Shown: piece after piece, positions 41,090 to 50,469 of the stretch | Layout: every line of letters begins with the position of its first letter | How positions within the stretch are numbered: the first letter of the stretch is position 1 | NCBI GenBank assembly: GCA_963627135.1 | Contig: CAVFZY010000027.1 | Location: forward strand, 1-64,000 | DNA length: 64,000 nt | From: CAG-103 sp963627135 | GTDB taxonomy: Bacteria; Bacillota; Clostridia; Oscillospirales; Oscillospiraceae | Reading direction: 5' to 3' | Notes under the pieces: model-generated | What the model was told of the DNA's origin: nothing | Databases searched by the model: none | What the model saw: only the letters and a program-made list of their open reading frames with translations | Translations under genes and position numbers: made by a program

Positions 41090-41791
41090 TTACGGGTGCG
41101 GCTTATTCTCGCGGTAGGCAGCCATGATGTCGCGGAAGATCTCGCCGTTGGACGGCGGCGTCCACGTGATGGCGTTGGCGCCCGCCTCGATGGTCTCGAG
41201 AATGCTCTCGTCCGTCGGGCCGCCGGTCGCGATGATGGGCACGTCGGGGTGCAGCTCGCGAATGCGGCGCACAACGGCAGGCGTCTCCGCCGCGGCGGAA
41301 ACGTTGAAGATGTCCGCGCCGGCTTTGATGCGTTCGTCAAAGTCCGTGTCCGCGCGCGCGACCGTGAGCACAACGGGGATGTCGATCGTCTCAGCCACGT
41401 GCGAGACGACGGCGCTGGCCGTCGGCGCATTGAGCACGACGCCGGTCGCGCCCTGCATCTCGGCGAACATGGCGAGGTTGACCACGCGCTGGCCCTGCGT
41501 GAGGCCGCCGCCGACGCCGGCAAACACCGGGATATCGGCCGCGAGCAGCAGCGCCTGCGTGATGATCGGCTGCGGCGTGAACGGGTAGACCGCGATGATG
41601 GCGTCGGCGTTCACGTTTTTGATGATGGACAGATCGGTCGAGAACACGAGCGACTTGATGCGCTTGCCAAAGACCATGATGCCGCTGCACTGATAGATGA
41701 CCTCCGGCACGCGCAGGGCGAACTTGCGCAGCGTGCCGTCCACGGCCTGCGGCATGGACTTTTTCGGGGGGATTATTTTTTCTTCATACAT
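41090..41791 (-). CDS. TIM-barrel phosphate-binding-like protein, function unknown
   Basis: The 233-residue protein looks like a (beta/alpha)8 barrel: repeated strands such as 'ADAIIAVYPFTPQP', 'IPVVLTVARADTDFDERI' and 'VPIIATGGPTDESILETI' end in glycine-rich loops of the kind that bind phosphate. Relatives are often labelled simply as hydrolases. It starts inside the last 19 bp of the M20 peptidase gene, so the two act together or are at least made together. I cannot assign a reaction. Confidence 0.7.
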   Translation of the reverse strand: MYEEKIIPPKKSMPQAVDGTLRKFALRVPEVIYQCSGIMVFGKRIKSLVFSTDLSIIKNVNADAIIAVYPFTPQPIITQALLLAADIPVFAGVGGGLTQGQRVVNLAMFAEMQGATGVVLNAPTASAVVSHVAETIDIPVVLTVARADTDFDERIKAGADIFNVSAAAETPAVVRRIRELHPDVPIIATGGPTDESILETIEAGANAITWTPPSNGEIFRDIMAAYRENKPHP

Positions 41792-42942
41792 TTTGACTCA
41801 CACTCCAGTATCCGTTTGAACGTTTCGACGCCGGTCAGCAGGACGCGCTCATCGAAATTGAAATGACTGCTGTGCAGCGGGGCGGTACCGGTCGGCTCCT
41901 GCACGCCGAGGAAGAAAAACAGGCCCGGGATCTCCTGCTGGTATTCGGCAAAATCCTCCGCCGCCATGACGGACTCCACCAGGACCGTATCGTCCATGGA
42001 ATCGAGCACGGTGTAAAACTGCTCCACCAGCGCGCGCGGGTTGCGCACGCTGGGGTAGCGGACCTTGCGGTCCATGTCGATCTGCGCGCCAGTGGCCGTC
42101 TCGAGGCCCTGCATGAGCGCGGCGATCTTGTGGCTGAGGGTGCGGTAAAGATCATTGCTGAACACGCGCAGCGTGCCGCTGATCGTGACCTCCTCGGCGA
42201 TGACGTTGTGCGACGTGCCGCCCTGGATCTTGCCGAGCGTGAGCAGCGCGTCCTGGTGCGGGTCAACGTCGCGCGTGATGACGGTCTGTACCATCGTGAT
42301 GAGCTCCGCCGCGACGACGATGGCGTCGATGCCCATCTGCGGCGTGGAGGCGTGGGCGCTCTTGCCGTGGACGGTGATCTCGAAATCGCTCGTCTGCGCC
42401 ATGAGATAGTCCCAGCGCACGCCGATCTTGCCCTTCGGCACGGTCGGCCACAGGTGCAGGCCGTAGATGCGGTCCACCTTCGGGTTTTCGAGCGCGCCGT
42501 CGTCGATCATGCGCCGCGCACCGGCCCAGCCCTCTTCGCCGGGCTGGAACAGCAGGACAATATTACAATGGATATGAGCGCGGTTTTTGGCGATCCAGCG
42601 CGCAAAGAGCAAAAGAATGGTCATATGCCCGTCGTGGCCGCAACCGTGCATGTTGCCGGGGTGCTGCGAGCAGTAGGGCACGTCATTTGCCTCATCATTG
42701 TGGATGCCGTCCATATCGGCGCGAAAGGCGATGGTCGTCTCGGCGTCCCTGGCGAAAAACACGGCCTTCACACCGCAGACGGCCGGCGTCTCGATGCGGT
42801 CGGGGCTGCATTGCCGGAGCTCGCACAGAACATAGGCCTGCGTGTCGCGCAGCTGAAAGCCGATCTCGGGAATGCGGTGCAGGTCCTGGCGGATACGCAC
42901 CGCGTCGTCATACATGGATTCGATTTGTTTACTCAGATGCAT
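41773..42942 (-). CDS. M20 family metallopeptidase/amidohydrolase (M20D, HipO-like)
   Basis: The 389-residue enzyme hydrolyses N-acyl amino acids or peptides with two metal ions. Metal-binding residues are visible in MHGCGHDGHM (about residue 98) and QPGEEGWAG (about residue 132), with a dimerisation domain between them and a late ligand near the C-terminus. Known relatives are aminoacylases, hippurate hydrolases and IAA-amino acid hydrolases. The ATG at 42942 follows GGGAGAAAG. It is the first gene of a two-gene unit with the TIM-barrel protein. Confidence 0.9.
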   Translation of the reverse strand: MHLSKQIESMYDDAVRIRQDLHRIPEIGFQLRDTQAYVLCELRQCSPDRIETPAVCGVKAVFFARDAETTIAFRADMDGIHNDEANDVPYCSQHPGNMHGCGHDGHMTILLLFARWIAKNRAHIHCNIVLLFQPGEEGWAGARRMIDDGALENPKVDRIYGLHLWPTVPKGKIGVRWDYLMAQTSDFEITVHGKSAHASTPQMGIDAIVVAAELITMVQTVITRDVDPHQDALLTLGKIQGGTSHNVIAEEVTISGTLRVFSNDLYRTLSHKIAALMQGLETATGAQIDMDRKVRYPSVRNPRALVEQFYTVLDSMDDTVLVESVMAAEDFAEYQQEIPGLFFFLGVQEPTGTAPLHSSHFNFDERVLLTGVETFKRILECESKCMKKK

Positions 42943-43086
42943 ACTTTCTCCCACGGCACCGGATAGGCCCGCGCCGCCTGATCTGTCTCTATTTTTCTGC
43001 ACACAGTATACCCAAAATCCGGTCATGCGTCAATGGGCACGGGGGTGCGCTGTGACCGGTGTCAAGAAAAGTTCACAAGTTGTCCC

Positions 43087-43115
43087 TTGCAATTTTTCGT
43101 ATTGTCTGCTAGTAT
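43087..43115 (+). promoter_or_regulatory. Sigma-A promoter of the SDR gene
   Basis: TTGCAA (43087-43092) and TAGTAT (43110-43115) are separated by 17 bp. Confidence 0.65.
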
Positions 43116-43160
43116 TCTACCAGATACTTAAAAAATTCAAAGAAAATGAAGGCGATCTCC

Positions 43161-43970
43161 ATGTCATCCACCACCGAAGCGCGTGTAGCCGTCATCACCG
43201 GCGGCAGTTCGGGCATCGGCCTGCACGCCGCGCGCGCCCTGCGCGGCTGCGGTCTGAACGTGTATGAGCTCAGCCGCCGCGCCGAAAACGCGGAGCCGGG
43301 CGTGACACACCTGCAGGCGGATGTGACGGACGAGGCGCAGGTGGACGCCGCCGTGGCGGCGGTCCTGCGCCGCGAGGGCCGCATCGACATTCTCATCAAC
43401 AACGCGGGCTTCGGCATCTCGGGCGCGATCGAGTTTACGCCGACGCAGGAGGCCCGGCGGCAGTTTGATGTGAACTTTTTCGGCATGGTGAACATGAACC
43501 GTGCCGTTCTGCCCGTCATGCGGCAGCAGGGCGGCGGCCGCATCGTGAACATGAGCTCCGTTGCCGCGCCGATCGCCATTCCGTTTCAGGCATACTACTC
43601 GGCCTCCAAGGCCGCCGTGCGCACGTATTCGCTCGCGCTCGCCAGTGAGGTGCGCCCCTTCGGCATCGAGGTCTGCGTCATCATGCCGGGCGATATCGCC
43701 ACCGGCTTCACCGCCGCGCGGCGCAAGAACTGCGACGGCGACGATGTCTATCACGGCCGCATCGCGCGCTCCGTCGCCGTGATGGAGCACGACGAGCAAA
43801 CCGGCATGACCGCCGAATTTGCCGGGCAGTTCGTGGCCCGGCGCGCCACGCAAAAGCGCGCGAAGCTCATCTGCACGATGGGGCACAAATACGCCCTGTT
43901 CGTGTTTCTCATGCGCATTTTGCCGACCGGGCTCGCGACCCGGATCGTCGGCAAAATCTACGCGGCCTGA
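43161..43970 (+). CDS. Short-chain dehydrogenase/reductase (SDR)
   Basis: The 269-residue protein has the NAD(P) loop TGGSSGIG, the NNAG motif, catalytic Ser in NMSSVAA and YYSASK (Tyr/Lys), all complete. The basic residues after the second strand (ELSRRAE) suggest NADPH. The long C-terminal part with 'ALFVFLMRILPTGLATRI' is typical of SDRs acting on steroids, ketones or lipids. The ATG at 43161 is preferred over the one at 43146. It is monocistronic; substrate unknown. Confidence 0.88.
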   Translation: MSSTTEARVAVITGGSSGIGLHAARALRGCGLNVYELSRRAENAEPGVTHLQADVTDEAQVDAAVAAVLRREGRIDILINNAGFGISGAIEFTPTQEARRQFDVNFFGMVNMNRAVLPVMRQQGGGRIVNMSSVAAPIAIPFQAYYSASKAAVRTYSLALASEVRPFGIEVCVIMPGDIATGFTAARRKNCDGDDVYHGRIARSVAVMEHDEQTGMTAEFAGQFVARRATQKRAKLICTMGHKYALFVFLMRILPTGLATRIVGKIYAA

Positions 43971-44110
43971 CCCATTTGCTTTCTTCCCTGCGGCGCAAGA
44001 TCCCATTGCCCCCATCCAGGCAGCTTCCTTCCATCCTTCTCCACCCTGTGCGCCGCGTTTTCCCCCCTTCCCGCAGCAGCGGGCCTGCCTCCGGTCCCAT
44101 CCCAGCCGGA

Positions 44111-44157
44111 GGCAGTATTTCTATTTATTTTCAAAGAAAATAAATAGAAATACTGCC
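44111..44157. repeat. Perfect 22-bp inverted repeat in a 380-bp intergenic region
   Basis: Arms at 44111-44132 and 44136-44157 are exact complements around AAA, starting GGCAGTATTTC. The arms are AT-rich, unlike the surrounding sequence. A second small palindrome, TTTTATGC-AAA-GCATAAAA, follows at about 44264-44282, and the sequence TTACTGCC ending at 44289 mirrors the left end. The unit 44111-44289 may be a small mobile or repeated element. No gene was seen in 43971-44299. Confidence 0.6.
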
Positions 44158-44299
44158 AGATCTCATCCGAGGTGGGCCTTGCCCCCTCGGGCTCCCCCAC
44201 GACTCTGTCACCATTGGATTCGGCGCACCCGAAAGGCTTTCAGCGTCATCTCTCTTTCTTATTTTTATGCAAAGCATAAAATTACTGCCAAACCTTACA

Positions 44300-44339
44300 A
44301 ACCCCCCACCGCGCTGCCTGAGCAGCGCGGTGGGGGGTT
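44300..44339 (-). terminator. Strong hairpin after the GNAT gene
   Basis: AACCCCCCACCGCGCTGC pairs perfectly with its complement across CTGA. On the minus strand the following T-run is poor (TGTAAGGTTT), but it is probably the terminator of the gyrase-GNAT transcript. Confidence 0.6.
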
Positions 44340-44349
44340 CCATTTTCGA

Positions 44350-44856
44350 TTATGCCAGAAACGGCGAGCGCATATACCGCTTGCGCAGAAAGATGTTGCC
44401 GCCCTTCGGCGGGCCGATCTGCGTGAAGCCGGCCGCCTCGAACATGGCCAGCGCGATGCGGTTGGTATGATATACGTGCGTGACGACCTGCTCGAACGAC
44501 TGTGCGGCCGCCAGCTCCTCCACGGCGCAGAGCATCGCATTGCCCCAGCCATGGCCGCGGCAGGCAGGATAGACGAAAAAGTCGTTGATGAACACCGTCT
44601 CCGGCTCGGTCGTGTCGCACCAGAGCTCGCCGACGGTCTCGCCGACGGTCTCCGCCGCGAGCAGGTAGTTGCGCGGCGTGTCCGCGCCCTGCGGCAGCAT
44701 CTCGTCGAGCGCGCCCTGCGCCTCGGTGAGCGCGTGCTCCTCTGTGTCCGTGGCGCGGGCGAAGAGCAGTTCCTGCGCATAGCGCGCGATGTTGCGCTGC
44801 CGGAACGGCCCGAATTCCTCCGCCGTGAGCACGCGGAGATCTACACTTTGTCCCAT
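44350..44856 (-). CDS. GNAT family N-acetyltransferase
   Basis: The 168-residue protein has the acetyl-CoA-binding core of GNAT enzymes: strand 4 'TVFINDFFVYPACRGHGWG' leads into the pyrophosphate loop, followed by 'HVYHTNRIALAMFEAAGFTQ'. The acceptor substrate is unknown. It lies 13 bp after the next gene upstream and ends the long minus-strand gene run that begins with dnaA. Confidence 0.85.
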   Translation of the reverse strand: MGQSVDLRVLTAEEFGPFRQRNIARYAQELLFARATDTEEHALTEAQGALDEMLPQGADTPRNYLLAAETVGETVGELWCDTTEPETVFINDFFVYPACRGHGWGNAMLCAVEELAAAQSFEQVVTHVYHTNRIALAMFEAAGFTQIGPPKGGNIFLRKRYMRSPFLA

Positions 44857-44869
44857 ATTGTCCTCCTGT

Positions 44870-45562
44870 TCACGCCTCCGGCTGGATCATGCGCCGCGCG
44901 TTGACCGGCGGCAGCAGATCGCCGTACAGATCCCGCAGCAGCAGCTGCGCCACGGGCGTGATGTCCTCCATGCTCTGACACGGGCGCAGATACAGCGCCG
45001 CCGGCTGCCCGTCCCAGCGGAAGCGGAAGCCGGTGTCGCGGTAGCCGTTTTTCGCGAGCAGCCGCTCGCGCTCCGGCAGCGCCACGCACGTGCGGCTCTG
45101 GCAGTAGAGGATGCCCTTCTTTCCAGCATAGCAGCGCGCGATGAGCTCCATGGACACACGGCCGAGCAGCTGCCCGCGCAGGAACGGAAAGATCGTGAGC
45201 GCGTGCACGAGCACGTAACCGTACGGCGAGCAGACCGTCACGAGCGCATAGCCCGCCTCGCGCTGATCATCCGCGCGGAAGAGCAGCAGCTCCATGCGCC
45301 GGCGCACCATGGCGCTGGCGATGACGGCCTCAGGCAGCAGCTCAGGCACGTCAAACGTGCGCTTCATATCCGGATACAGGCGTATCAGGTCCGTGAGCTT
45401 GCCCTTTTCCAGATGCAGCTTGCGGATTGGCGGCAGCTGCTGCTGCAGCTCCTCGAGACCGAACAGCTGCTCATCCGGCTCCCAGCTGCCGGCCGGTTCC
45501 TCCACCGGAGCCTGTGCCCGTGGCGGGAAATGGACGATCTTCGGTTCGTTCGGCTCTGTCAT
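44870..45562 (-). CDS. GNAT-like domain protein, function unknown
   Basis: The 230-residue protein has a proline-rich N-terminal 30 residues and a central-to-C-terminal region that looks like a divergent GNAT fold ('GYALVTVCSPYGYVLVHALT', 'RERLLAKNGYRDTGFRF'). A clear acetyl-CoA loop (QxxGxG/A) is not evident; 'PFLRGQLLGRVSM' may be its equivalent. The start overlaps the rnhA stop by four bases, so the two are cotranslated. Confidence 0.65.
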   Translation of the reverse strand: MTEPNEPKIVHFPPRAQAPVEEPAGSWEPDEQLFGLEELQQQLPPIRKLHLEKGKLTDLIRLYPDMKRTFDVPELLPEAVIASAMVRRRMELLLFRADDQREAGYALVTVCSPYGYVLVHALTIFPFLRGQLLGRVSMELIARCYAGKKGILYCQSRTCVALPERERLLAKNGYRDTGFRFRWDGQPAALYLRPCQSMEDITPVAQLLLRDLYGDLLPPVNARRMIQPEA

Positions 45563-45993
45563 GCAAACTTCTCCCTTTCCGCGACGGCCAGCGCGTCGCA
45601 GCGGTTGTTGTACACATTATCGGCGTGGCCCTTGACCCAGAAAAACTGCACGGTGTGCGTCTGGAGCAGACTGTCGAGCGTCTGCCAGAGGTCGGCGTTT
45701 TTCAGCTCGCCGTCCTTGCGGCGCCAGCCCTTCTGCTTCCATCCGCGCAGCCATCCGAGGTTGACGGCGTTGGCGAGATACTGGCTGTCCGTATACAGCG
45801 ACACCTGACACGGCTCGCGCAGGCTCTGCAGCGCCGTGATCGCGCCGAGCAGCTCCATGCGGTTGTTCGTCGTGGACGGTTCACCGCCGGAGAGTTCCTT
45901 TTCATGCGCGCCGTATCTCAGGATGGCGCCCCAGCCGCCGGGACCTGGATTGCCGGAGCAGGCCCCGTCGGTATAGATGGTGACCTGCTTCAT
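45559..45993 (-). CDS. rnhA: Ribonuclease HI
   Basis: This enzyme cleaves the RNA strand of RNA:DNA hybrids, removing primers and R-loops. The 144-residue product keeps the catalytic carboxylates Asp9 (YTDGACSGN), Glu47 (NNRMELLG), Asp69 (LYTDSQY) and Asp133 (NRCDALA), with His123 in WVKGHADN. The start overlaps the gyrA stop (ATGA), an unusual link to gyrase. Confidence 0.95.
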   Translation of the reverse strand: MKQVTIYTDGACSGNPGPGGWGAILRYGAHEKELSGGEPSTTNNRMELLGAITALQSLREPCQVSLYTDSQYLANAVNLGWLRGWKQKGWRRKDGELKNADLWQTLDSLLQTHTVQFFWVKGHADNVYNNRCDALAVAEREKFA

Positions 45994-48494
45994 GCCTCGG
46001 GCTCCTCGGTGGGAGCGGCGTCCCCGCTCTCGGCGCGGTCGGTAAGCGCGACGGAGATGACGCGTGCGCCCTCGGACAGGCGCATGATGCGCACACCCTG
46101 CGTCGCGCGGCCGAGCTCGGAGATGCCGGCGGCCTCCATGCGAATGATGACTCCGTCGTCCGAGACGACAAGGACATCGTCTGTATCCTGCACGACCTTG
46201 ACGGCCGCGATCGGGCCGGTCTTGTCGGTGACGTTGTAGTTTTTCACGCCGGAACCGCCGCGGTGCTGCGGTTCCTCGCCGCCGCGGATGTAGTCGGCGG
46301 CCGGCGTGCGCTTACCATAACCGTTTTCGGTAATGGACAGCACGCCCGCGTCCGGCTGCGCAATCTCGGCGCCGACGACCCAGTCTCCATCCCTGAGGCG
46401 GATGCCGCGCACGCCGACAGCCTCGCGTCCCATGGGGCGCACGTCCGTCTCGGCAAAGCAGATGGCCTGGCCTTTGTGGGTCGCCATGAGGATGTTCCGG
46501 CTGCCGTCGGTGCGCATGACGTTGATGAGCTCGTCGCCCTCGTCGAGCGTGAGCGCGCGGATGCCGCTCGTGCGGATGTTGCGCAGGGCCGAGAGTGGCA
46601 TGCGCTTGACGGTGCCATTGCGCGTGGCAAAGACGAGGAATGAATCATCGTCCATCTCGCGCACGTGCAGCATGGCGTTGACCTGTTCGTCCTTGTCCAC
46701 CTGGATGAAGTTGACGATGTTCATACCGCGCGCGGTGCGCCCGGCCTCGGGGATAAGATAGCCCTTCTTGCGGTAGCAGCGGCCGCGGTTGGTGAAAAAG
46801 AGAATGTAGTCATGCGTCGAGGCGGTGAACACGGTATCCACATAGTCCTCGTCGCGTAAGGTCGCCGCGCGCACGCCCTTGCCGCCGCGCTTTTGCGCGG
46901 TGTACTCGTCAACGGGCACACGCTTGATGTTGCCACCGTGCGAGAGCGTGAACACGCACTGCTCCTCCTCAATGAGGTCCTCGATATCAATGTCGTCCTC
47001 AATGTCCTGGATCTCCGTTTTGCGCTCGTCGCCGTATTTGTCGCGGATGGCAATGAGCTCGTCGCGCAGCACGGCCTTGACCTTTTCGGGGTCGGCCAGT
47101 AGCTCGCGGAAGTAGGCGATGCGCTTCTCGAGCTCGTCATACTCGTTTTGCAGCTTCTCGCGCTCGAGCCCCTGCAGGGCCTTGAGGCGCATATCGAGAA
47201 TGGCCTGCGCCTGCACGTCGGAGAGGCTGAAGCGCTGCATGAGGTTTTCCTTCGCGTTATCATAGCTCTCGCGGATGATGCGGATGACCTCGTCGATGTT
47301 CTCCTCGGCAATAAGCAGGCCCTCGAGCAGGTGGGCGCGCTCAAGCGCTTTTTTGAGGTCGAACTTCGTGCGGCGGACGATGATCTCTTCCTGGAAGGTG
47401 AGGTACTCGTCGAGAATGTGCCGCAGGGACAAAATCTTCGGCTGCGACTGGTTATCGACCAGCGCGAGCATGTTCACGGCGAACGTGGTCTGCATCTGCG
47501 TCTGGGCGAAGAGACGGTTGAGCACGACCTGGGTGTTGGCGTCTTTCTTGAGCTCAATGACGATGCGCATGCCGTTGCGGTCGGACTCGTCGCGCAGGCC
47601 GGAGATGCCGTCGAGCTTTTTATCGCGCACCTGCTCGGAAATATTCTGGATGAGCTGTCGCTTGTTGACCTGATAGGGGAGCTCCGTCACGATAATGCGG
47701 ATGCGGTCGTGGCCCCAGGTCTCGGTTTCGGTGCGAGCGCGCACGACGATGCGGCCGCGGCCGGTGGCGTAGGCCGCGCGGATACCGCTGCGGCCGACGA
47801 TGATGCCCCTGGTCGGAAAGTCCGGGCCCGTGACGTGCTGCATGAGGTCTGCGAGCGTGGCGTCCGGGTTTTCGAGCACGCAGACGCAGGCGTTGATGAC
47901 CTCTGTCAGGTTGTGCGGCGGGATGTTCGTCGCCATACCGACGGCGATGCCTGAGCTGCCGTTGACGAGCAGGTTCGGAAACCGGCACGGGAGCACGCGC
48001 GGCTCGCGGCGGCTTTCGTCAAAGTTCGGGTCCCAGTCGACGGTGTCCTTGTCGATGTCGCGCAGCATTTCGTTGGCGATCTTAGACAGGCGCGCCTCGG
48101 TGTATCGGTAGGCGGCCGGGGGATCGCCGTCCACGGAGCCGAAGTTGCCGTGGCCGTCGACGAGCATGTAGCGCATGGAAAAGTCCTGCGCCAGACGCAC
48201 CATCGCGTCGTACACGGACGCGTCGCCGTGGGGATGGTACCGGCCGAGCACGTCGCCGACGCAGGTAGCGGATTTTTTGAAGGGCTTATCCGAGGTCAGA
48301 TTGTCCTCATACATGGCGTAGAGGATGCGGCGGTGCACGGGCTTGAGACCGTCGCGCACATCCGGCAGCGCACGCCCGACGATGACGGACATGGCATACT
48401 CGATGTAAGAGGTCTGCATCTCATGGACGAGCTCGCTTTGAATGATCTTCTGGTCGGGATAGAGAATATCCTCCCGTTTATAATCCTTGGCCAT
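45990..48494 (-). CDS. gyrA: DNA gyrase subunit A
   Basis: This is the cleavage-religation subunit of gyrase (834 residues). The active-site Tyr131 lies in AYRYTEARL, and the GyrA box QKRGGKG, needed for wrapping DNA, is present near residue 530. In the quinolone-binding helix the sequence is HPHGDASVYDAMV, which puts Ala92 where E. coli has Ser83, while the acidic residue (Asp96, E. coli Asp87) is kept. It follows gyrB by 14 bp. Confidence 0.96.
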   Translation of the reverse strand: MAKDYKREDILYPDQKIIQSELVHEMQTSYIEYAMSVIVGRALPDVRDGLKPVHRRILYAMYEDNLTSDKPFKKSATCVGDVLGRYHPHGDASVYDAMVRLAQDFSMRYMLVDGHGNFGSVDGDPPAAYRYTEARLSKIANEMLRDIDKDTVDWDPNFDESRREPRVLPCRFPNLLVNGSSGIAVGMATNIPPHNLTEVINACVCVLENPDATLADLMQHVTGPDFPTRGIIVGRSGIRAAYATGRGRIVVRARTETETWGHDRIRIIVTELPYQVNKRQLIQNISEQVRDKKLDGISGLRDESDRNGMRIVIELKKDANTQVVLNRLFAQTQMQTTFAVNMLALVDNQSQPKILSLRHILDEYLTFQEEIIVRRTKFDLKKALERAHLLEGLLIAEENIDEVIRIIRESYDNAKENLMQRFSLSDVQAQAILDMRLKALQGLEREKLQNEYDELEKRIAYFRELLADPEKVKAVLRDELIAIRDKYGDERKTEIQDIEDDIDIEDLIEEEQCVFTLSHGGNIKRVPVDEYTAQKRGGKGVRAATLRDEDYVDTVFTASTHDYILFFTNRGRCYRKKGYLIPEAGRTARGMNIVNFIQVDKDEQVNAMLHVREMDDDSFLVFATRNGTVKRMPLSALRNIRTSGIRALTLDEGDELINVMRTDGSRNILMATHKGQAICFAETDVRPMGREAVGVRGIRLRDGDWVVGAEIAQPDAGVLSITENGYGKRTPAADYIRGGEEPQHRGGSGVKNYNVTDKTGPIAAVKVVQDTDDVLVVSDDGVIIRMEAAGISELGRATQGVRIMRLSEGARVISVALTDRAESGDAAPTEEPEA

Positions 48495-48508
48495 GGCTGC
48501 ACACCTCC

Positions 48509-50440
48509 TTAAATGTCAATATTGACCGCGTACTTGGCATTTTGCTCGATGAAGGCCTTGCGCGGCTCGACCTTTTCACCCATGAGCACAGTGAACACCT
48601 CGTCGGCGTGCACGGCGTCCTCGAGCGTGATCTGCTTGAGCGTGCGGGTCTCGGGGTTCATGGTCGTCTCCCAGAGCTCATGCGGGTCCATCTCGCCGAG
48701 GCCTTTGAAGCGGTTGATGTCGATCTTCGCGTTCGGATTGTCGCCGCGCATCTCGGCCGAGATCTGATCGCGCTCCTCATCGGAGAAGGCCACGCGCGTG
48801 GTCTTGCCGCGGTTGAGCTTATACAGCGGCGGGATGGCGGAGTAGACGTAGCCGCCATCGATGAGCGGGCGCATGAAGCGGAAGAAGAACGTCAGCAGCA
48901 GCGTGCGGATGTGACTGCCGTCGACATCGGCATCGGCCATGATAATAACTTTATGATAGCGGAGCTTGTTGACGTCAAACTCCTCGCCCAGTCCGGCACC
49001 GAGCGCCGTGATGACAGGCGTGAGCTTGTCGTTGCCGTAGACCTTGTCGGCGCGGGCTTTTTCGACGTTGAGCATCTTGCCCCAGAGCGGCAGGATGGCC
49101 TGGAAACGCGAGTCGCGCCCCTGTGTGGCCGAGCCGCCTGCGCTGTCGCCCTCGACGATGTAGAGTTCCGTCAGCGACGGGTCGCGGTCGTTGCAGTCGC
49201 GCAGCTTGTCGGGCATATTGAAGCCCTCGAGCCCGTTTTTGCGGCGGATATTTTCGCGCGCGCGGCGCGCGGCTTCGCGGGCGCGCGAGGCCGTGAGCGC
49301 TTTTTCGATGATCATGCGGCCGACGGCGGGGTTCTCCTCCAGAAACTGCGACAGGCGGTCGAACACAACGGAGTCGACGAGCGTGCGCATCTCGGAGTTG
49401 CCGAGCTTGGCCTTCGTCTGGCCCTCGAACTGGGGGTTCGTGAGCTTGACGGAGATGACCGCCGTGAGACCCTCGCGGCTGTCCTCGCCGGAGATACTGT
49501 CGCCCTCCTTGAGGATGCCGGATTTTTTGCCGTAGGCATTGAGCGCACGGGTGAGCGCGGCCTTGAAGCCGGTCTCATGCATGCCGCCCTCCGGCGTGTG
49601 GATGTTATTGGCAAAGGAAACGATGACCTCGTTGTAGCCGTCGTTATACTGCAGCGCGATCTCGCACATGGAGTCGCTGCGCTCACCGGACATATAAATC
49701 GTCTCCGGGTGCAGGGCAGTCTTGTTTTTATTGATGAAGTCCACGAACTCGCGGATGCCGCCCTCGTAGCACATCGACTCGCTTACGGGCTCCTCGCCGC
49801 GCCGGTCGGTGATGGTGATGCGCAGGCCGGCGTTCAAAAACGCCTGCTCGCGCATGCGCACGTGCAGCGTCTCATAGTCGTAGACCGTATCCTCGAACAT
49901 GACGGGGTCGGGCTTAAAGCGCACGGTCGTGCCGGTGTGGTCTGTCTCGCCGACGACGGTCATGGACTGCGTGATATCACCGCGGGAAAACTTCATCTGA
50001 TAGATCTTCCCGTTTTTGTGCACGTTCACTTCCAGCCACTCGGACAGAGCGTTAACGACCGAGGCGCCGACGCCGTGCAGGCCGCCGGAGACCTTATATC
50101 CCCCGCCGCCGAACTTGCCGCCCGCGTGCAGCACGGTGAACACGACCTCGAGCGCGGACTTACCGGTCTGCGGCTGGATGTCCACGGGGATACCGCGGCC
50201 GTTATCGCTGACGCAGATGATGTCGCCGGGCTCGATGGTGAGCTCGATGTGGCTGCAGTAGCCCGCGAGCGCCTCGTCGATGGAGTTATCGACGATCTCA
50301 TACACCAGGTGGTGCAGACCGGACGAGGACGTGGAGCCGATGTACATGCCCGGGCGTTTGCGGACGGCCTCCAGACCCTCGAGGACCTGGATCTGACTGG
50401 CGTCGTACTCCTGTGTGATCTTATCTGTAATATCTGGCAT
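48509..50440 (-). CDS. gyrB: DNA gyrase subunit B
   Basis: This is the ATPase subunit of gyrase (643 residues). The GHKL ATPase domain has 'VDNSIDEALAGYC', 'DNGRGIPVDI' and GGLHGVGASVVNALS. The TOPRIM domain has EGDSAGG and DADVDGSHI. The motif around the quinolone site reads LPLWGKMLNV, where many bacteria have Arg or Lys in place of Trp. It lies in the usual place after recF and remB. Confidence 0.96.
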   Translation of the reverse strand: MPDITDKITQEYDASQIQVLEGLEAVRKRPGMYIGSTSSSGLHHLVYEIVDNSIDEALAGYCSHIELTIEPGDIICVSDNGRGIPVDIQPQTGKSALEVVFTVLHAGGKFGGGGYKVSGGLHGVGASVVNALSEWLEVNVHKNGKIYQMKFSRGDITQSMTVVGETDHTGTTVRFKPDPVMFEDTVYDYETLHVRMREQAFLNAGLRITITDRRGEEPVSESMCYEGGIREFVDFINKNKTALHPETIYMSGERSDSMCEIALQYNDGYNEVIVSFANNIHTPEGGMHETGFKAALTRALNAYGKKSGILKEGDSISGEDSREGLTAVISVKLTNPQFEGQTKAKLGNSEMRTLVDSVVFDRLSQFLEENPAVGRMIIEKALTASRAREAARRARENIRRKNGLEGFNMPDKLRDCNDRDPSLTELYIVEGDSAGGSATQGRDSRFQAILPLWGKMLNVEKARADKVYGNDKLTPVITALGAGLGEEFDVNKLRYHKVIIMADADVDGSHIRTLLLTFFFRFMRPLIDGGYVYSAIPPLYKLNRGKTTRVAFSDEERDQISAEMRGDNPNAKIDINRFKGLGEMDPHELWETTMNPETRTLKQITLEDAVHADEVFTVLMGEKVEPRKAFIEQNAKYAVNIDI

Positions 50441-50469
50441 GGTTTGCTTCCTTCCGTGCAGCGCCGCGG

